From Chryseobacterium senegalense (lineage in GTDB: Bacteria > Bacteroidota > Bacteroidia > Flavobacteriales > Weeksellaceae): 64,000 nt of DNA. The DNA lies in the NCBI GenBank assembly GCA_001403755.1, contig CYUH01000013.1, positions 274,177 to 338,176 of the forward strand, in the 5' to 3' direction. The notes under the pieces are model-generated. The model did no database searches. It was given only the letters and a program-made list of their open reading frames with translations, and was not told the origin of the DNA. The position numbers were made by a program, and so were the translations under genes. Below, in pieces: positions 16,773 to 24,926 of the stretch (positions are counted from its first letter, which is position 1; each line of letters begins with the position of its first letter).

Positions 16773-19487
16773 TTAATCTGCCAAGTTGGGAGATAACCAT
16801 TTTCTCGCGAATTCCAAATCGACTCCTTTTCTTTCGGCATAATCCTTTAATTGATCTTCGGAGATTTTACCCACTCCGAAATATTTGGATTGCGAATTGG
16901 CAAAGTAATATCCAGAAACAGCTGCTGTTGGGAACATTGCCAAACTTTCCGTTAATTCTAATCCGATATTTTCTTTCACTTTCAGCAAATCCCAAATCGT
17001 GTTTTTTTCCAAGTGATCCGGACAAGCTGGATAACCAGGAGCCGGACGAATTCCTAAGTATTTCTCGGCGATTAAATCTTCATTTTCCAAATTTTCATTT
17101 TCTGCATAACCCCAAAACTCGGTTCGCACTTTGTGATGCAAAAATTCTGCGAATGCTTCTGCGAGACGATCTGCCAAAGCTTTTACCATAATAGCATTAT
17201 AATCATCGCCATCATCATAGTATTTTTGTGCTAATTCTTCGGTGCCGAAACCTGTAGTGACCGCAAAAGCACCAATATAGTCTTGCTTTCCGGAAGTTCT
17301 TGGGGCAATAAAATCACTTAACGCTAAATATTCCTTGCCTGCTGATTTTTTCAGTTGCTGTCTTAATGTACAAAACTTCGTTAATTCGTTTCCTTTCTCG
17401 TCATAAACCAAAATATCGTCTTGCTCATTTGCGTTTGCAGGAAAAATTCCAAAGATTCCTTTAGAGGTAAATAGCTTCTTATCAATAATTTTATCGAGTA
17501 AGATTTTAGCATCTTTAAATAATTCTGTGGCTTGTTTTCCTATAATTTCATCGGTTAAAATCTCCGGATATTTTCCGTGTAAATCCCAACTTCTGAAAAA
17601 AGGTGACCAATCTATAAAATCGAGCAATTCGCTTAAATCTTGATTTTCAATAATTTGAATTCCCAAAAAATTAGGTCGAACAATTTCTAGATTTTCCCAA
17701 TCAATTGTAAATTTTTGCTGTCGGGCTTCTTCAATGGAGATGTATTCTTTCTCAAATTGTCGGTTTAAGAATTTCTGACGAAAATCTTCATAATCGCTTT
17801 TCAAATCCGCTTTATAGCGTTCACTATTTTGATCTAAAAGTTGAGACACCACGCCAACCGCTCTGGAAGCATCGTTTACATGAACCACGGGTTGACCATA
17901 TTTAGGGAAAATTTTCACTGCGGTGTGGGCTTTTGAAGTTGTTGCGCCACCAATCATTAATGGGAAATGCAAATTTTTTCTCTGCAACTCATCAGCAACG
18001 TGAACCATTTCATCTAAACTCGGCGTAATTAATCCACTGAGACCAATTACATCTACATTATGGTCGATCGCTGCCTGAATAATTTTTTCCGCTGGAACCA
18101 TCACTCCGAGGTCGATAATTTCGTAATTATTGCACCCTAAAACTACGCTCACAATATTTTTGCCGATATCGTGAACATCGCCTTTCACTGTTGCCATCAA
18201 GATTTTTCCGTTGGATTTTTGCTTTTCATCCTTAACCGCTTCAATGAAAGGTTGCAGATAAGCAACGGCTTTTTTCATCACTCTCGCAGATTTCACCACT
18301 TGTGGCAGGAACATTTTTCCGCTTCCGAAAAGATCGCCTACAACGGCCATTCCAGCCATTAAATTGGTTTCAATAACATCCAACGGTCTTTCGGATAATT
18401 TTCGGGCTTCTTCCACATCTTCTATGATGAATCGGTCGATTCCTTTCACCAAAGAATGCGTAATTCTTTCTTGCAAACTGAGTTTTCGCCATTCCAACTC
18501 TTCTACAAATTCCTTCTTAATGGATTTTACCCTTTCGGAATATTCCAGAAGTCGTTCTGTGGCGTCATCTCTACGATCAAGCATTACATCTTCCACCAAT
18601 TCGAGTAATTCTTTCGGGATTTCATCATAAACTTCCAACATCGTTGGATTTACGATTCCCATATTCATTCCGGCTTTGATGGCGTGATAAAGAAAAACAG
18701 AATGCATGGCTTCCCGAACATTATCGTTTCCGCGGAAAGAAAATGAGACATTGGAAACTCCTCCACTCACCGAAACATTTGGGAGATTTTCTCGAACCCA
18801 TTTCGTTGCTTCAATGAAATCTAAGGCATTTCGCCGATGTTCTTCCATTCCTGTAGCAACGGGAAAAATATTGAGGTCGAAAATAATATCTTCCGATGGA
18901 AAACCGATTTCGTTGACCAAAATATCATAAGATCTTTTGCAAATTTCAATTCTTCGAGCGTAATTATCGGCTTGTCCTTCTTCATCAAAAGCCATTACAA
19001 TTACCGCTGCACCGTATCTTTTTATTTTTTTTGCCTCATTTTTAAATTCCTCTTCACCACCTTTCAAGCTGATAGAATTTACCACACATTTCCCTTGCAC
19101 AACCTGTAATCCTGCTTCTAAAATTTCCCATTTTGAAGAATCGATCATGATTGGAATTCTGGAAATATCGGGTTCGGAAGCGATAAGATTGAGAAATTTC
19201 ACCATCGCCGATTTACCGTCTAATAATCCGTCATCAAAATTTACATCGAGGATTTGTGCGCCACCTTCTACTTGATGGCGTGCTATATCAAGTGCTTCTG
19301 AGAATTTTTCTTCCTTAATTAAACGAAGGAATTTTTTCGATCCAGCCACATTGGTCCGTTCTCCAATATTAATAAAATTGGATTCAGGGGTTGCGTAGAG
19401 GGGTTCTAAACCAGATAATTTCAAGTTTTTAGATTTTGGTTTTTGGTTTTTAGTTTTTTCGTTAATGAGATTATCGTTTGTTGTCAT
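16773..19487 (-). CDS. metH: Methionine synthase, folate/cobalamin/activation part
   Basis: 904 residues from the ATG at 19487 (MTTNDN); the frame is open to 19520 but that would overlap the upstream gene further. It contains the pterin-binding domain ([15 protein letters not shown] near residue 37), the helical cap, the B12-binding domain with base-off motif DVHDIGKN (about residue 436) and GLSGLITPS, and the AdoMet-binding reactivation domain with [14 protein letters not shown] (about residue 815). It lacks the homocysteine-binding domain, which is encoded separately at 19860-20867. Residues about 8-22 ([14 protein letters not shown]) are low-complexity and are encoded by a flanking repeat of the inserted four-helix gene. 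Confidence 0.95.
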   Translation of the reverse strand: MTTNDNLINEKTKNQKPKSKNLKLSGLEPLYATPESNFINIGERTNVAGSKKFLRLIKEEKFSEALDIARHQVEGGAQILDVNFDDGLLDGKSAMVKFLNLIASEPDISRIPIMIDSSKWEILEAGLQVVQGKCVVNSISLKGGEEEFKNEAKKIKRYGAAVIVMAFDEEGQADNYARRIEICKRSYDILVNEIGFPSEDIIFDLNIFPVATGMEEHRRNALDFIEATKWVRENLPNVSVSGGVSNVSFSFRGNDNVREAMHSVFLYHAIKAGMNMGIVNPTMLEVYDEIPKELLELVEDVMLDRRDDATERLLEYSERVKSIKKEFVEELEWRKLSLQERITHSLVKGIDRFIIEDVEEARKLSERPLDVIETNLMAGMAVVGDLFGSGKMFLPQVVKSARVMKKAVAYLQPFIEAVKDEKQKSNGKILMATVKGDVHDIGKNIVSVVLGCNNYEIIDLGVMVPAEKIIQAAIDHNVDVIGLSGLITPSLDEMVHVADELQRKNLHFPLMIGGATTSKAHTAVKIFPKYGQPVVHVNDASRAVGVVSQLLDQNSERYKADLKSDYEDFRQKFLNRQFEKEYISIEEARQQKFTIDWENLEIVRPNFLGIQIIENQDLSELLDFIDWSPFFRSWDLHGKYPEILTDEIIGKQATELFKDAKILLDKIIDKKLFTSKGIFGIFPANANEQDDILVYDEKGNELTKFCTLRQQLKKSAGKEYLALSDFIAPRTSGKQDYIGAFAVTTGFGTEELAQKYYDDGDDYNAIMVKALADRLAEAFAEFLHHKVRTEFWGYAENENLENEDLIAEKYLGIRPAPGYPACPDHLEKNTIWDLLKVKENIGLELTESLAMFPTAAVSGYYFANSQSKYFGVGKISEDQLKDYAERKGVDLEFARKWLSPNLAD
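19420..19462. repeat. Flanking T-rich repeat, inner end of the inserted four-helix gene
   Basis: A GTTTTTAG / TTTTGG / TTTTTGG series. It is a degenerate inverted copy of 19843-19874 on the other side of the four-helix gene. On the minus strand it encodes the [13 protein letters not shown] tail of MetH. Confidence 0.6.
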
Positions 19488-19842
19488 TGTCAATTTTTTT
19501 GTAATAATTAATAAATCCATTCAGTAATTTTTTACAATTCTGAATATCAATAATTACACGGTCAAAGGTTTGCTGTGAAATATAATCTAAATCGCACGCA
19601 AGATAAAGCTGAGTTTCCAGTTCGAAAATTGAACCCCTTGAAATATAAAGAAATGCCAAGGTTCCCCTTGGTGTATTCCGGCCACATCCTTCGGCAATAT
19701 TAGAAGGAATGGACACAGCGCATCTTCTGATTTGGCTCGACAAACCAAAAACTTCCTCTTTTGGAAAATTGATTGTTAGAAGGTAAATTTCTTTTACCAA
19801 TTTCCTAGTCTCCAGCCAAATATCTAAATCAGTATAGTTCAT
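19471..19842 (-). CDS. Four-helix bundle protein of the 23S rRNA intervening-sequence type
   Basis: 123 residues. The family hallmarks are present: [18 protein letters not shown] near the start, [30 protein letters not shown] (about residues 28-57) and [19 protein letters not shown] (about 65-83). The family (also called S23 or IVS protein) forms a pentameric four-helix bundle and was first found inside 23S rRNA intervening sequences; its function is unknown. Here it sits between the two methionine synthase genes, overlaps the start of the second by 17 nt, and is flanked by inverted degenerate repeats, so it looks inserted. Confidence 0.9.
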   Translation of the reverse strand: MNYTDLDIWLETRKLVKEIYLLTINFPKEEVFGLSSQIRRCAVSIPSNIAEGCGRNTPRGTLAFLYISRGSIFELETQLYLACDLDYISQQTFDRVIIDIQNCKKLLNGFINYYKKIDNDNKR

Positions 19843-19874
19843 CTAAAAACTAAAAACAATTAACCAAAAACTAA
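19843..19874. repeat. Flanking A-rich repeat, outer end of the inserted four-helix gene
   Basis: CTAAAAACTAAAAACAATTAACC and following bases. The reverse complement (TTTTTGGTTAATTG then TTTTTAGTTTTTAG) matches the pattern at 19420-19462, so the two ends of the gene are imperfect inverted repeats. Confidence 0.6.
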
Positions 19875-20867
19875 TTTTCTGGGTTCGTAATTTTTCACCA
19901 AATCAGCGATAGCTTTGATATGTGGCGGCGTAGTTCCGCAACAACCTCCGATAATGTTGATGAGCCGTTTTTCAGCATAAGTTTTAATTTGTTCCGCCAT
20001 GAATTCCGGGCTTTCATCGTACTGACCGAAAGCATTCGGCAAACCTGCATTCGGATAAGCGGAAATATAGAAATTGGAATTATTGGAAAGCGTTTCCAGA
20101 TAAGGCGTAAGCTGTTCCGCACCTAAAGCGCAATTGAAGCCAACGCTCAGGAGATTCAAATGTGAAACTGAAATGAGAAATGCTTCCGCGGTTTGCCCAC
20201 TCAAAGTTCTTCCGGACGCATCGGTAATTGTGCCCGAAACCATGATCGGAATTTGAATGTTCCTTTCTTCCTGGATTTCATCAATCGCAAAAAGCGCAGC
20301 TTTGGCATTCAATGTATCAAAAATTGTTTCTACCAGAAGTATATCGGAACCACCATCTAAAAGTGCTTCTGCTTGTTGTTTATAGGCGATTCTTAATTCA
20401 TCAAAGGTAATTGCTCGATAACCTGGATCATTCACATCGGGACTCAAACTTGCAGTTTTGTTTGTTGGACCAATGGAACCCGCAACAAATCTTGGTTTAT
20501 CAAGATTTTTTTCGGTGAATTCGTCGCAAACTTTTCTGGCGATTTTCGCCGATTCAAAATTGAGTTCGTAAACCAAATCTTCCATGTGATAATCGGCCAT
20601 GGCAATGGTTGTTCCCGAAAAAGTGTTGGTTTCGATAATGTCCGCTCCGGCTTCTAAATATTTTCGGTGAACCTCTTCAATCGCCTGTGGTTGGGTGAGC
20701 GAAAGCAAATCGTTGTTTCCTTTTAGGGGATGTTCCCAATTTTTGAATCTTTCACCACGATAATCCTCTTCCTCAAATTTATAGCGCTGCAACATCGTTC
20801 CAATTGCTCCATCGAGAACTAAAATTCTTTCGGATAACGCTTTGTATAATTGTTCTGAATTTTTCAT
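19860..20867 (-). CDS. metH: Methionine synthase, homocysteine-binding subunit
   Basis: 335 residues, equal to the first domain of E. coli MetH. A zinc-binding barrel is seen: LDGAIGTMLQRYKFEEEDYRG at the N-terminus, GADIIETNTFSGTTIAM, and zinc ligands in VGFNCALG (Cys about 243) and IIGGCCGTTPPHI (Cys-Cys about 307-308). It activates homocysteine thiolate for methyl transfer from the cobalamin carried by the other subunit. Splitting of MetH into two genes is, to my knowledge, usual in flavobacteria; the gene between them is not part of the enzyme. Confidence 0.93.
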   Translation of the reverse strand: MKNSEQLYKALSERILVLDGAIGTMLQRYKFEEEDYRGERFKNWEHPLKGNNDLLSLTQPQAIEEVHRKYLEAGADIIETNTFSGTTIAMADYHMEDLVYELNFESAKIARKVCDEFTEKNLDKPRFVAGSIGPTNKTASLSPDVNDPGYRAITFDELRIAYKQQAEALLDGGSDILLVETIFDTLNAKAALFAIDEIQEERNIQIPIMVSGTITDASGRTLSGQTAEAFLISVSHLNLLSVGFNCALGAEQLTPYLETLSNNSNFYISAYPNAGLPNAFGQYDESPEFMAEQIKTYAEKRLINIIGGCCGTTPPHIKAIADLVKNYEPRKLVFG

Positions 20868-20900
20868 TTTTTATAAAATTTTGTTGGATAATCGCACTTT

Positions 20901-20982
20901 GCAGCCCGACTTGAGCGGAGCTCTTTTTGCTGCAGCGAAGCGGAGGCAAAAAAGCGGGAGCGGAAGGCGGAAAAAGCTGCCC
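20901..20982. repeat. GC-rich palindromic intergenic element
   Basis: An 82-bp block much richer in G and C than its surroundings, in the 123-bp gap between metZ and the first metH gene. GCTCTTTTTGC (20919-20929) and GCAAAAAAGC (20946-20955) form an inner inverted repeat, and GCAGC / GCTGC mark the ends. I recall closely similar GAGCTCTTTTTGC...AAAAAAGCGGGAGCGG blocks as dispersed intergenic repeats in Chryseobacterium-type genomes (from memory, not searched). It may act as terminator, attenuator or mRNA stabiliser within the operon. Confidence 0.7.
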
Positions 20983-20990
20983 AAATAAAT

Positions 20991-22169
20991 TTAATCCAAC
21001 GCCTGTTTTAAGTCATTAATTATATCCTCCACATTTTCTAAACCGACAGAGCAACGCACCAAACCTGCTGTAATTCCCACTTCGTTTCTTTCTTCGTCCG
21101 ACAACTTAGAATGCGTCGTGGAAGCCGGATGGGTAACGATAGTTCGGGTGTCGCCAAGATTTGCGGAAAGCGAACACATTTTGATTTTATTTAAAAAATT
21201 CCTGCCGCCTTCGATTCCACCTTTTATTTCGAAAGCGACGATATTTCCGCCCAATTTCATTTGTTTTTTTGCAATTTCGTAACTTGGATGAGAAGGTAAA
21301 AAAGGATACTTCACCAAAGAAACATTAGGGTGAGTTTCCAGATACTCCGCGACTTTCTGGGCATTTTCGCTATGTTTTTCGACTCTAATAGAAAGTGTTT
21401 CCAAACTTTTGCTCAAAACCCATGCATTGAAAGGCGACATTGCAGGTCCGGTATTTCTGGCGAATAAATAAATTTCTCGAATTAAATCTTGTTTTCCTAC
21501 GGCAATTCCACCCAAAACACGCCCTTGCCCATCCATTAATTTTGTGGCGGAATGTACTACCAAATCCGCTCCGTACTTAATCGGCTGCTGAATATAAGGC
21601 GTTGCAAAACAATTATCTACGATGAAAATTAAATTATGCTTTTTGGCAATTTCACCGAAAAACTCAAGATCTAAAATTTCAATTGCTGGATTGGTCGGAG
21701 TTTCGAGATAGAGGATTTTAGTATTTGGTCGAATATACTTTTCAACATTTGCAGAATTCTCAGCTTTGAAATAGGTAGTCTCGATATTCCATTTCGGAAA
21801 ATATTTGGTAAACAAGGTATGTGTAGATCCAAAAATCGATTGACAACTCAGAATATGATCACCGTAACGGAGTAAAGCTGCGAAGGTGGAATAAATCCCC
21901 GCCATCCCTGTTGCAAACGAATATCCGGCTTCCGCACCTTCCATTTTCACAATTTTTTCTGTGAATTCATTAACATTGGGATTGGAAAAACGGCTATATA
22001 AATTTTTGTCTTTTTCTTCGGCAAAACTCGCGCGCATATCTTCGGCATTTTCAAATACAAAACTGGAGGTAAGATACAACGGAGTAGAATGTTCATCAAA
22101 GTGTGATCTTTGCGATTGTGTTCTGACTGCCAATGTTTCGAAATTATTGGTTGGTTTATCTTGGTTCAT
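20991..22169 (-). CDS. metZ: O-succinyl/acetylhomoserine sulfhydrylase (trans-sulfuration PLP enzyme)
   Basis: 392 residues, Cys/Met metabolism PLP family. PLP-site features include YSRFSNPNVNEFTEKIVKM-type start, YLETPTNPAIEILDL, IFIVDNCFATPYIQQP and the Schiff-base lysine in VHSATKLMDGQGRVLGG (about residue 200). The DGQGRVLGG form is typical of MetZ, which makes homocysteine directly from the acyl-homoserine and sulfide, rather than of MetB. Placed between hom and the metH pair, it fits the acyl-homoserine to homocysteine step. A 15-nt gap separates it from hom. Confidence 0.88.
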   Translation of the reverse strand: MNQDKPTNNFETLAVRTQSQRSHFDEHSTPLYLTSSFVFENAEDMRASFAEEKDKNLYSRFSNPNVNEFTEKIVKMEGAEAGYSFATGMAGIYSTFAALLRYGDHILSCQSIFGSTHTLFTKYFPKWNIETTYFKAENSANVEKYIRPNTKILYLETPTNPAIEILDLEFFGEIAKKHNLIFIVDNCFATPYIQQPIKYGADLVVHSATKLMDGQGRVLGGIAVGKQDLIREIYLFARNTGPAMSPFNAWVLSKSLETLSIRVEKHSENAQKVAEYLETHPNVSLVKYPFLPSHPSYEIAKKQMKLGGNIVAFEIKGGIEGGRNFLNKIKMCSLSANLGDTRTIVTHPASTTHSKLSDEERNEVGITAGLVRCSVGLENVEDIINDLKQALD

Positions 22170-22184
22170 CGTATTAATTATAGA

Positions 22185-23723
22185 TTATTTGTTTTCAGAA
22201 AGTCTTAAAATATCACCAAAAACGCCTCTTGCAGTAACTTTAGCGCCGGCGCCGGCTCCCATGATCACGATTGGATTTTCTCCATAACTTTCGGTGTAAA
22301 TTTCAAAGATAGAATTGGAGCCTTTTAGTTGTCCGAGTGCGGAATTGGCCGGAACCGATACCAAATTTACTTGCAACTCTCCTTTTTCTTTTTGCAAATC
22401 CCCGTACAAATCGCCTACGAAACGCAATACATGATTTTTTTCTTGTTGATTTTTAATTTTTTCGAAAACCTCATCTAATTCGCTCAAATTCTCCACAAAC
22501 TCTTGGCTGCTGCAGTTCTGCAAGTTTTCTGGGACTAAATTTTCAACATTTATATCAGAAAATTCATTCATCAAATCGAGTTCACGGGCAAGAATTAACA
22601 ATTTTCTGGCAACATCATTTCCGGACAAATCCTCGCGCGGATCGGGTTCGGTAAACCCTTTTTCCATTGCCTCTTTCAAAATGGTTGAAAATTTTTCATC
22701 GCGAACGGAGAAATTATTAAAAATATAGCTCAACGAACCAGAAAAAACACCTTTAATTCTTGTAATATTTTCGCCAGACAGGTGCAATAGTTTTATGGTA
22801 TCGATCAGTGGCAAACCAGCTCCGACGTTGGTTTCGTATAAATATTTTTTATTTTTTTTTGCTAAAACATGCCGGAAATTTCGATATTCCGGAATGGGAA
22901 GCGTGTTGAAGATTTTGTTGGAAGAAACCAAGTCGAAACCATTTTCCGCCAAAGCAGGATAGTTTTTTACGAAGTCTTTACTCGCAGTATTATCAACGAC
23001 AATAAGATTTTCTAGCTGATTTTCATGAGAAAACGCTATTAAATTATTGATATTGGATGCTTTTTCTGTTAGATGAATTTCATCATTCCAGTTATCTCCA
23101 AAACCATTTTTATTAAAAGCGATTTTTCTGGAATTGGCTATAGCAATGATTTTCAGATCGATTTTTTTTCGGTTTCGGATTTCTTCTGAACTTTCCAGTA
23201 CTTGATTAATTAAGGTTTTTCCAACATTCCCGTGACCAATTATTGCAAGATGTACCGTTTTAGGTTTGGAAAAAATTTCTGCTTCAATGATATTTTTCGC
23301 CTTTTCATCTTGGGAAGAAGTAACCACAATATTGATGCGATTTTCGGCAGCAACTTGGTTCAGAATCAAAGGAAAGATGTTATTGCGTGCCAATTCCGAC
23401 ATTATCTTATTGAAGTCATTGGCGACGAAACCAATTACAGATACATTATTAATGCTATAAATCTGGCTTACCTTTCCTGATTTTCTTTCTTTTTCAAATT
23501 CATTGATGAGACAACTTACCGCTTTTTCTGCATCATTTTCACTAACCAAAACAGAGATTCCATTTTCAATCGCCTGTTGGGAAATCACTCCGACACTGAT
23601 TCTAGCGTACGTAAGCGCTTTAAAAATCCGACCATCTACGCCAACTTCTCCTAAGAAATTTTCACCTTCAAACTTTATAATTGCACGGTTTTTTAAAACT
23701 TTTATTTCGTTTTTCTTTATCAT
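22185..23723 (-). CDS. hom: Homoserine dehydrogenase of the ThrA type lacking the aspartate kinase domain
   Basis: 512 residues. About 1-165 are ACT-like regulatory sequence (ARISVGVISQQAIENGISVLV, NNVSVIGFVANDF) as in the middle of ThrA. About 170-512 is the dehydrogenase: HLAIIGHGNVGKTLI NAD(P) site, YETNVGAGLPLIDTI, GVFSGSLSYIFN, GFTEPDPREDLSGNDVARK with the catalytic Asp/Lys pair, and a C-terminal GAGAKVTARGVFGDILRL. It matches bifunctional aspartokinase/homoserine dehydrogenase I from its ACT region onward, but the kinase is absent and no aspartokinase gene is in the window. It makes homoserine for MetX, 3 nt away. Confidence 0.9.
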   Translation of the reverse strand: MIKKNEIKVLKNRAIIKFEGENFLGEVGVDGRIFKALTYARISVGVISQQAIENGISVLVSENDAEKAVSCLINEFEKERKSGKVSQIYSINNVSVIGFVANDFNKIMSELARNNIFPLILNQVAAENRINIVVTSSQDEKAKNIIEAEIFSKPKTVHLAIIGHGNVGKTLINQVLESSEEIRNRKKIDLKIIAIANSRKIAFNKNGFGDNWNDEIHLTEKASNINNLIAFSHENQLENLIVVDNTASKDFVKNYPALAENGFDLVSSNKIFNTLPIPEYRNFRHVLAKKNKKYLYETNVGAGLPLIDTIKLLHLSGENITRIKGVFSGSLSYIFNNFSVRDEKFSTILKEAMEKGFTEPDPREDLSGNDVARKLLILARELDLMNEFSDINVENLVPENLQNCSSQEFVENLSELDEVFEKIKNQQEKNHVLRFVGDLYGDLQKEKGELQVNLVSVPANSALGQLKGSNSIFEIYTESYGENPIVIMGAGAGAKVTARGVFGDILRLSENK

Positions 23724-23726
23724 TTA

Positions 23727-24668
23727 TTATAATATTTTTTCTAAAATTTTATTAAGTTGTTCATATTCCATCAAAAAGGCATCATGGCCATGAATGGATT
23801 TTATTTCGTGATAGAATGTGTTTGGCTTGGTTTTATGAAGAACCTCAAAACATTTTTTCATTTCTGAAGCTGGGAAAAATAAGTCGGAATCTACCGAAAC
23901 CAGATGCAATTCAGCTTTAATGTTTTTTAATTGTTCAGCATCTGAATTGATGGTCATTAGAAGCTGGTTCATCAAGCGATATGCTTTTAAAGTAAATCGT
24001 TGCGCTAAACTTTTTCCATGGAAAGTAAGCCAATCATGAGATTTTCTTATTTGTTGAGTTTCATCCCATTCATTACCGAATCTTCGGTTTATAGATTCCG
24101 GCGTTCGGTAACACAACATCGCATGCATTCGGGCTTTTTCCAGTGGGTTTTCATCGATATTAAGTAGAAATTGCTGCACCAAACATTGTGAATAGAGCCA
24201 ATCGGAAGTTTTGTAATCGCACGCAATCGGAATAAATCTTTCAGCCAAATCATTCTTAATGGCGAGCATTTCCCAACCAATCGCACCTCCTAAAGAGCCA
24301 CCAATCATCGCGTAAAGCTTTGTAATCTTTAATGAAAATAACCCTTCCAGGAAAATTTTTGCAATATCTTTTGTTGTGAAATCTTCGTAATTATGAATAC
24401 AATGGCCATCAAATCCATTTCCTGGAATATTAAAACATAGAACGGTAAATCTATTCGTATCAACTATTTTTTGAGCGCCGACCAAGGTTTTCCACCAACC
24501 ATTTTCTCCCGAAACGTTAGAATTCCCGGTTAATGCGTGATTGATAAGAATAATGGGAGCCGAAAGAAGTTCAGCGCCAAAAATTTGATAAGAAAGATTA
24601 AGGTCAAGATTAATTCCTGACTGAAACTTAAATTGATAAAGTGTGATATGTTGTAGCGAAGTTTCCAA
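23727..24668 (-). CDS. metX: Homoserine O-acyltransferase, alpha/beta hydrolase
   Basis: 313 residues. It activates homoserine with an acetyl (or succinyl) group. Features are HALTGNSNV oxyanion region (about residue 44), the nucleophile elbow MIGGSLGGAIGWE (Ser about 125) and the catalytic His in SIHGHDAFL (about 295). Shorter than many MetX proteins (about 350-380). The frame has no ATG near its beginning: an upstream in-frame TAG lies in the leader, and TTG at 24666-24668 is the best start. It is the first gene after the SAM-I riboswitch. Confidence 0.88.
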   Translation of the reverse strand: METSLQHITLYQFKFQSGINLDLNLSYQIFGAELLSAPIILINHALTGNSNVSGENGWWKTLVGAQKIVDTNRFTVLCFNIPGNGFDGHCIHNYEDFTTKDIAKIFLEGLFSLKITKLYAMIGGSLGGAIGWEMLAIKNDLAERFIPIACDYKTSDWLYSQCLVQQFLLNIDENPLEKARMHAMLCYRTPESINRRFGNEWDETQQIRKSHDWLTFHGKSLAQRFTLKAYRLMNQLLMTINSDAEQLKNIKAELHLVSVDSDLFFPASEMKKCFEVLHKTKPNTFYHEIKSIHGHDAFLMEYEQLNKILEKIL

Positions 24669-24722
24669 TTTTATATAAAATAAAAATTGAAAATGCTACC
24701 AGAAAAAGGTAAAAAAAGTTCG

Positions 24723-24825
24723 TGTTATCTGTACCCAAATTAGGGTTAGAATGTAGCACCTTCTCCGTTTCCGAAGGGTTGCCAAGGTATCATTGAGTCT
24801 AATCTCTCCACCTTTCTTGATAACA
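24723..24825 (-). promoter_or_regulatory. SAM-I (S-box) riboswitch controlling the methionine operon
   Basis: Read on the minus strand. P1 is TGTTATC (24825-24819) with GATAACA (24729-24723). It is followed by the S-box core AAGAAAGGTGGAGAGATTAG, then ACCTTGGCAACC, the P3 hairpin CCTTCGGAAACGGAGAAGG and GTGCTACATTCTAACC. The GAAAGGTGGAG and GGCAACC elements are diagnostic of SAM-I aptamers. About 55 nt lie between the aptamer and the metX start; a T7 run directly after P1 (minus strand AACTTTTTTTACC) fits a transcription-termination platform. Confidence 0.93.
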
Positions 24826-24926
24826 TTTTCAATATGTAAATGAACAAAATCTGGGTCAAAGATAAGTATTTATTTCAATTTGGAAAAAATAATATTTTCA
24901 TAATTTCGCAGCTGAAATATGATTTT

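Noticed and set aside
19471..19842. Four-helix gene considered as a toxin-antitoxin or defence gene
   Set aside because: No partner gene and no toxin motif; the sequence matches the IVS/S23 family directly.
24840..24926. N-terminal extension of the glycosidase from 24840
   Set aside because: The extra residues are unlike the family, the stretch abuts the opposite-strand riboswitch, and a -7-like box lies inside it. The ATG at 24927 fits better.
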